A DNA stretch of 64,000 nt from Bagarius yarrelli (Eukaryota; Chordata; Actinopteri; Siluriformes; Sisoridae). The DNA is taken from positions 14,369,597 to 14,433,596 of the forward strand of contig VCAZ01000001.1 of the NCBI GenBank assembly GCA_005784505.1, read 5' to 3'. Below, one piece after another: positions 58,601 to 64,000 of the stretch. Made by a program: the position numbers and the translations under genes. How positions within the stretch are numbered: the first letter of the stretch is position 1; the number at the start of each line of letters is the position of its first letter. Below the pieces are notes generated by a model. The model ran no database searches, was not told where the DNA came from, and worked only from the letters and a program-made list of their open reading frames with translations.

Positions 58601-59832
58601 TTTTCAAAAAATACATATAAGTTCATCGCACATGCCAAAAAATAACACAGAGGATCAAGTCTAAAATTCTGTCATTCTATCTGTCAATCATTCTATCTAA
58701 TTCCCAATAAAATACCTTCCTAATAAAATGTGAACAGAGGGACTGTCAATTAAGATGACGGGCATTTACAAATGCAGGAAGAAACATAAACTGATCTTGC
58801 CTACACCTAGAAATCCTGGACAATCCCCCAGGACACTCAGTTCTAGGGCCAACTGGAATATAGGCGTTAGAGCGTTTTGCTGCAGCTGTCTCATTTTGAC
58901 GTCAAAGAAATCACTTAGACACACAAAACACAAAATGTACACACAAAAATCTTCCATTTAATGCTTAACAGAAAAAAAGGTATTTATATACAAAATCATC
59001 AGAATGCACATAAGGATAACGGATAGTTAATACTGACAGAATCGGATAAATCAGTACTAGACTGAAAAACAAACACGTTTTTATGACATGTGACAGATAA
59101 GGAGGAGTATCTGAAACATGGTGCTGACACAAAGAGGAGAAAAATTGAACTAATAAACATGCTTAATACATTTTGTAAATATCAACTGGTGTTTTTAAAA
59201 CAAAAAATGATTAGATATATGAGTCATGACATCATGATAGGGCATAGTATTAATGTAATATAATCAAACGTTTCTTTGACAGCATTTTCGTTCTTGAAGA
59301 AGATTAATGTTAATGACTAGCACAAAGCAGAGTAGTGTCTGTCACTTAATTTATAGCAACAATAAACAGCTGTTCCCTCGCCAGCATTTCTTTTTCTTCC
59401 TCATGAAGATAATAAGAATTGCAGACAGCTTGTCATGCTGCACAGCACCAACACACAAACTTTTCTGTCTTAATGCCTTCCTCTGCCCAAATATCAACAA
59501 AAAAAAATGCCACCATATTATAATAAATCAGTTATATATATCTTTTAAAAAGAAACTTTAGATTAAACTTTAGATTTTCTGGAACATCTTCAACATCAAT
59601 AAGACATAAGAGTGAGAATATAAAGTTCAAAAAAAAAAAAACCTCCTTCTGAAGCAGAGTAAAAAAAATTGGACAGTTGTGGTATAACAATGAGAAAATC
59701 AGACAAAGATTTATTTTTGAATGCTCACTAATTTCTTCAATATGATAAATTTATAAATGAGGATAATTTGCTCTTTAGATATTCGAGCTGCTTTGAGAAT
59801 ACTATTTCATAACCCTAAAGCACTTGTGTAAT
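55696..59832. other. Long intergenic stretch, no gene recognised
   Basis: About 4.1 kb without a repeat or coding sequence that I can name. Frames at 57440-57736 lie on both strands over the same bases and have no domain. Several parts look complex rather than AT-noise and could include conserved elements or very old transposons. Confidence 0.45.
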
Positions 59833-59890
59833 CTGACCAATCAGAAAGCATTGCGTCTTGGTGGTTGACGTCATCGACCAGGAAGTAATG
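59833..59890 (+). promoter_or_regulatory. Promoter-like cluster: CCAAT box and CRE
   Basis: GACCAATCAG (59835-59844), a full NF-Y/CCAAT match, lies about 20 bases before the palindromic CRE TGACGTCA (59866-59873) and an ETS-like CAGGAAGT (59880-59887). All three within 55 bases resemble a core promoter, but many fish transposons carry the same motifs. Confidence 0.35.
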
Positions 59891-59912
59891 CTAAAATGTT
59901 GTATTTTGTAAG

Positions 59913-60251
59913 GTGACCTTGAGAGTTTGTAAGGCGTGGAGGTTTAGGCGATGTGTTTATCCATATCCCAAATTAAATTTGGCCATGGATACAGACTTGC
60001 AGTGGGAGTGGAGTATTGAAAACACCTGCCAATACCTTTGCTCCATTTCCACTTGGCTAATTTCAATAAGGCATGGAGTCCACATAGGCACAGTGCAGGC
60101 TTATGTCTTAGAGCTCCCAAGCAGAGTTAGCCTAGCCTTATCTCGTTCCCCAACCACTAGCACTGTCTGGCTAAGTAAGCCAACTCAGCTTTCCACCTCC
60201 AAGAAGGTGGTTTATATGAGCATAGAGGGGAAAGTAAAGCAGCGGAAATAA
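59913..60251 (+). other. Open frame ending at a strong splice donor, function unknown
   Basis: A 112-codon frame begins 23 bases downstream of the CCAAT/CRE cluster. An internal Met at 59985 starts the more protein-like part (MDTDLQWEWSIENTCQYLCS). The stop TAA at 60249-60251 is followed by AG|GTAAGT (junction 60252/60253), a near-perfect donor. No domain is recognised. A frame of similar length runs antisense (60157-60528), so openness may reflect the base composition of an old repeat. Confidence 0.25.
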
Positions 60252-60324
60252 GGTAAGTTCGTCCCTGTAGTAAATTAGACAAACGTTTCCTAAAGACTAA
60301 GGTGCAGCTCCTGAAGAGGAATGT

Positions 60325-60476
60325 CTCCGGGTTACATAGTTCCCAGAGGGAGCGAGACGCTGCATCACGTGAAATACCCCCAGTGTCCCTGCCCGTGCTG
60401 AATGTAAGTTTTACTTTAGGCCAAAGGTTATAAATGCGTCTCATTCCTATGTATACCATGGTTACATACATAACCT
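60325..60476. repeat. GAGACGCTGC-type fish repeat
   Basis: CGGGTTACATAGTTCCCAGA, GGGAGCGAGACGCTGCATCA and CATGGTTACATACATAACC form an arrangement with inverted GGTTACATA ends. Sequences reading GGGAGCGAGACGCTGCGTC next to GGTTACATATGTAACC are common in fish genomes. Class not known. Confidence 0.45.
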
Positions 60477-63235
60477 GAAGACGTTTCTTAACATTGTGCA
60501 GTTTTTTTTTAAAATACATTAAATCCAAAGAGCTTGCAAAAAGACCAAAAGACTACAAATATCAAACAATGAAACATTAGAAACAAACACATTATATATA
60601 AATATGCAACCAAATAATTTGCTGATTGCAAACATATGTCTGGAATTAGCTATTTGGTGACCTCAAACATGAATAGGTTGATTGGGATAATTGTTTGTGT
60701 CCATATAAAGAGACATCGGATCGAGGGTGTGTCTTAATCAGCTTCCATTTTCAGTGGTCAGGACACTGATCACGGTGTCAGCTATTTTAAGGGCTGTCTC
60801 AAACATCCCCGCCTCAAGAATTCCCACACTGCACTATGAAAGCATCACTTACAAAATAACCAATATACTTTCTGTAGCCTCTTATCTTAAAAAATGTTGG
60901 ACAAACTCTCAGAATTGTATGTAGCTTGTTATTATTGTCAAAGCTCTCGAAAGATAAATTACCTTCTATTTAAATGCTGATGGAATGTTTTTATTTAGCT
61001 GAAAATGAAAAATGCTCAGAGAAAGCATTACACACACTTGACGGTGTCACACACAAAACAACTGAAAACACAGGTGTGTTCATTGAGCAGATCACAGCGT
61101 TTCAAAGGATGTTGCCAAAACAACAGCTGAACTCATTAACACCAGTGACTTTTCCAAACTGTTGACTGTAATCTATTCTATTGTAATATAAACAACTGTA
61201 CAAGTCATTTGATTTCATTCAAGCTACACATTTTGCGTGAACTAAATTTAGGAAGAAGAACCATGCAAGGCATGCTTGAGAAGGTAATTTATATGTGTTG
61301 AAGTAACTCTTCCTTTCTCTCCATCACACAGGACCGAGGCCAGAAAAAAGGTGGAAATGCACCCTGATTTTACTGATCTTTGACAGCTACCTACAGTGGA
61401 CATTACATCGTCTTTCTCCCTCCTGCCTACAGGACAAATTCCACATCACAACCAGAAACACATCCAATTTCCTATGCTGCACTTTCCACTTTCTGCACTT
61501 TCCACCCGAGTTCAATAATGTGCGCTCACAGTTAGCAATTCCAAAATTGTAAAAGGCATCTAGAATCTCATTCCGTATTTTGAAAAATAGTTGCATGTAG
61601 CAGCTTTGACATGTCTGCATGCAGAATAAGGTCCTTATAACCAACATCAACCAAATACTTGACAATGAACAACACAACTGTAATTGATAAAATCTTGATT
61701 GTTTCAGCACAAAAATAAAGCAGTAAAGCTCGACTCTGCATATCACATTAGCATAGCTAGTTGTAATAGCCACCATTTTTTTTATAAGCAAGGTACTTGA
61801 ACATATTAAATACGAGAAAGTCATACTCAGTGGAAAAATCTTCAAAAGTCAAAATATGAACAAAGACCATTAGCTGAGCAGTGTCTGTCACATTAATTCA
61901 TTCAGTTTCGCTGAGAAATTTTCACACGCGGTCTTGTCTTTAGACAGTAATTCAATTCTTCATGCTTTAGTAGATAGACCCAGTAGCACGTTTTTAATCA
62001 AAGTTTGTATGCTTCATTAGTCACTTGGGTTTTAATGGGAGGCCAAGTGAACAGTGATTGCTAGACTTTTAATGCAAAAACTTGCACTTTTTGAAGCCAA
62101 TCCATTACAATAAATAAATAATTTCAGGGATCTGATTTTGCTCCAGGTCTGAGCCTAAGCAGCAGCTTGATTGCATGCTGTAGGGTATTGTACTCAAAAG
62201 CAGAGGTCTTTTTACTGAGACGTAAGATCATCATGTGCCTTTGTAGATCAGAAAAAAAATGTCAGTAAAATTTTGCATCCAAGAGCATTTCTAAAATATT
62301 TGAGCTATTTCAAGGAAACAAGAAAATTATACCAGCACAGACCTTCGAGGAGCGGCCATTTTTGGTTGGGAGCTTAAAGAGTTTAGAGAAGACAGAAAAA
62401 GAGGATCAGTAGAAAGGGCATCCTCTGGGATGACACTTACATAAAGCTCACCAACCGTATTTGTTAAAGATAGAGCTTGTCTAGTTTTAACTTTACAGGA
62501 TTTAACCTTGGACAATCTCAAGCACAATGGTTACATTTAGGCAACTGTGTCCTGTACAGTAAAAATAAATGAATATGTGGTCAATCAAATTTTAAACCAA
62601 AAATTACTTGTGGTTTAAATTAACAATTAAGTTTCTCATCAAAGTATTATTTATATTTAATCAATACTGAATCAAGTTGAAAATTTAAATGACACAAACC
62701 TGATTAAAGTACATATTAGGTTTTGTGATCGCACCCTGGGTGATATTACTGCTTTCAGTAAGCAAAGTATGATAAACAGTTTTAGATGTCAAAATAAAAG
62801 CGTGCAAAAGTGCAATCATGTAAAACGAACACAGAAATAAAATGAACACAGTGATCTTTTGTCTTATAATGTTCCTTTACGCCAACTGCTGTTATAAGTA
62901 TACAGTGACCAAGTGATCAGAATAAAGTTTAAATAAAAATTGCCCTTTACCAACAATAATGGATATATGAGCACTGTTACCGCTGTAGATTACTAGTACA
63001 GGTGGTGTTAATCAAATCTACTAAAACATGTTTGGATTTTGGCATAGGAACGACACTGCACTGCAAATAGCATAACAAAGTGACCCAAACTTAAAATAGA
63101 TAAAATCACATTTCTATTCTACTGTTTCTGTTCTGTCGTTATTGGTTGGTTCTTTGTTTCTCTTGTCTGCTGTTCTGCTTTTGATGAGCTCATGTTTGAG
63201 TTATAGTATAGGAAAATCAGTCTGGTCCTAGTCTA
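60477..63235. other. No recognisable gene; possible conserved noncoding sequence
   Basis: Complex intergenic DNA. Contains a 152-codon minus-strand frame (61387-61845) without recognisable domain and a motif-rich block at 61860-62070; see findings. Confidence 0.4.
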
Positions 63236-63740
63236 TGTTTATTGTTTGCCACACCAGAGCCTGCTCACGTCATGCCTGCCAAGCCAGAGCCTTCTCGCCT
63301 GATGCCTGCCAATTCGGAGCCTGTTCTAATGATACCTGCCAATCCGGAGCCTGTTCAGGTGATGCCTGCCAAGCCGGAGCCTGCTCACCTCATGCCTGCC
63401 AGGCCAAAGCCTGTTTTTATGTTTTTTATTGTTATATTGTATTATCATGTTTTAAGTTTCATGTTTTATGTTCATGTTATGGTTTCTTGTTCATATTTTT
63501 GGTTTACTTCCTGTCTTGTCATGTGACCATTGTTCCCCATATGTGTATATAGCCCATTTTGTCTCATTGTTCCTTGTCTTGGTTGTTTGCTATACTGCTG
63601 TTGATGATTTTATCTACTTAAGTCATGTCAAGTTAAGTGTATGTAAAGTTAAGTTCTAGTCTATTCTATTTTGATTGTTTGTCTGCTGCACTTGGGTTCT
63701 CACAATACTTACCAGCAGTGGATCCTTCACAGAATACAAG
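63236..63740 (+). mobile_element. Unclassified element end with coding-type repeats
   Basis: A 30-bp minisatellite (below) is followed by a T-rich tract, CTTGTCATGTGACCATTGTT, ATGTGTATATAGCCCATTTT (TATA-like) and CTGCTGCACTTGGGTTCTCA, then TTCACAGAA. The CTGCAC-TGGGTT module also occurs in the minus-oriented element near 39.6 kb. A retrotransposon end is likely but no polymerase is present. Confidence 0.45.
63249..63420 (+). repeat. 30-bp coding-type minisatellite
   Basis: Five adjacent units and a partial sixth of CCAGAGCCTGCTCACGTCAT plus GCCTGCCAAG, differing at several sites. In one frame each unit encodes a decapeptide of the form PEPAHVMPAK: PEPSRLMPAN, SEPVLMIPAN, PEPVQVMPAK and PEPAHLMPAR follow. 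Substitutions keep the frame open and the Pro/Glu/Met-Pro-Ala pattern. The frame runs from a Met at 63242 into a hydrophobic tail and stops at 63526. Confidence 0.85.
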
Positions 63741-64000
63741 AGATGTGAGACCCCAACCTTACACTTAGTGTACCTTAAGTACCTTAGTCAGTAGTCCAAA
63801 ACCTATCCATATTTAAGCGAAAGAAATACTTTAGATCAGTATGTACTGTGGAAAGAAGTCAATCTGTTGAAGGCAGTGTATATGTTCTGCTGGGAAACTG
63901 CCTCCTGATTTTTTGAAGATGTTACACTGACACGTACCACCTATCTAAACGTTGTAGCAGGCCAGGTGAGCACCTGCGGTCAGTAGCCTATTTCAGAAAA
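63741..64000. other. No recognisable feature
   Basis: Intergenic to the end of the window. Confidence 0.5.

Noticed and set aside
1..64000. CHRM2 coding exon or miR-490 hairpin expected from mammalian synteny
   Set aside because: No seven-transmembrane frame and no match to the mature miR-490 arms was found on either strand.
1..64000. CRISPR arrays, rRNA genes, bacterial-type operons
   Set aside because: Tandem repeats here have no spacers of equal length; sequence is clearly vertebrate nuclear DNA.

Overview
The window is AT-rich vertebrate DNA from a ray-finned fish. The evidence is Tc1 transposon remnants, two families of tRNA-derived SINEs, L2/Rex-like and RTE-like LINE ends, Ty3/gypsy relics, and one protein-coding exon with vertebrate splice signals. 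Repeat content resembles catfish-like or characin-like (otophysan) genomes, but that is inference.

The only coding exon of an ordinary gene that I can support lies at the left edge. Positions 1792-1721 (minus strand) encode the first 24 residues of myotrophin (mtpn), an ankyrin-repeat regulator of CapZ and NF-kB. The exon stops at a GT donor exactly where the myotrophin coding sequence is split in mammals. A CpG-rich leader/promoter with an ETS motif lies just upstream (about 1793-2135). The gene runs leftward out of the window, so 1-1720 is intron 1, including a large CATC-type microsatellite.

From about 2.1 kb to 64 kb I see no other convincing coding gene. In mammals the DNA upstream of MTPN is a long gene-poor interval ending at CHRM2, and this fits the same desert; no CHRM2 coding sequence or miR-490 hairpin was seen. 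Repeats in order: Tc1 relics at 5.9-6.5 and 8.5-9.7 kb; two related hAT-type elements with 8-bp target duplications at 14.1-15.2 and 25.7-26.7 kb; a gypsy relic at 18.8-19.6 kb; a LINE relic at 21.0-21.7 kb; a complete Tc1/mariner MITE at 28.7-29.2 kb with about eight relatives elsewhere; LTR-like pieces near 32.4, 38.2 and 40.2 kb; an L2-type LINE with reverse transcriptase at 42.9-44.4 kb; LINE ends at 46, 49.7 and 51.2 kb; and a 30-bp coding-type minisatellite at 63.2 kb. SINEs are scattered throughout.

Between the repeats are complex, homeobox-motif-rich stretches (for example 20.1-20.5, 24.0-24.5, 30.8-31.3, 47.2-47.4, 48.1-48.3 and 61.9-62.1 kb). These are plausible conserved regulatory elements, but only a cross-species alignment can decide. 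I found no CRISPR, operon, rRNA, genuine tRNA gene or evident novel defence or metabolic system. Repeat boundaries are read by eye and are approximate unless target duplications are given.
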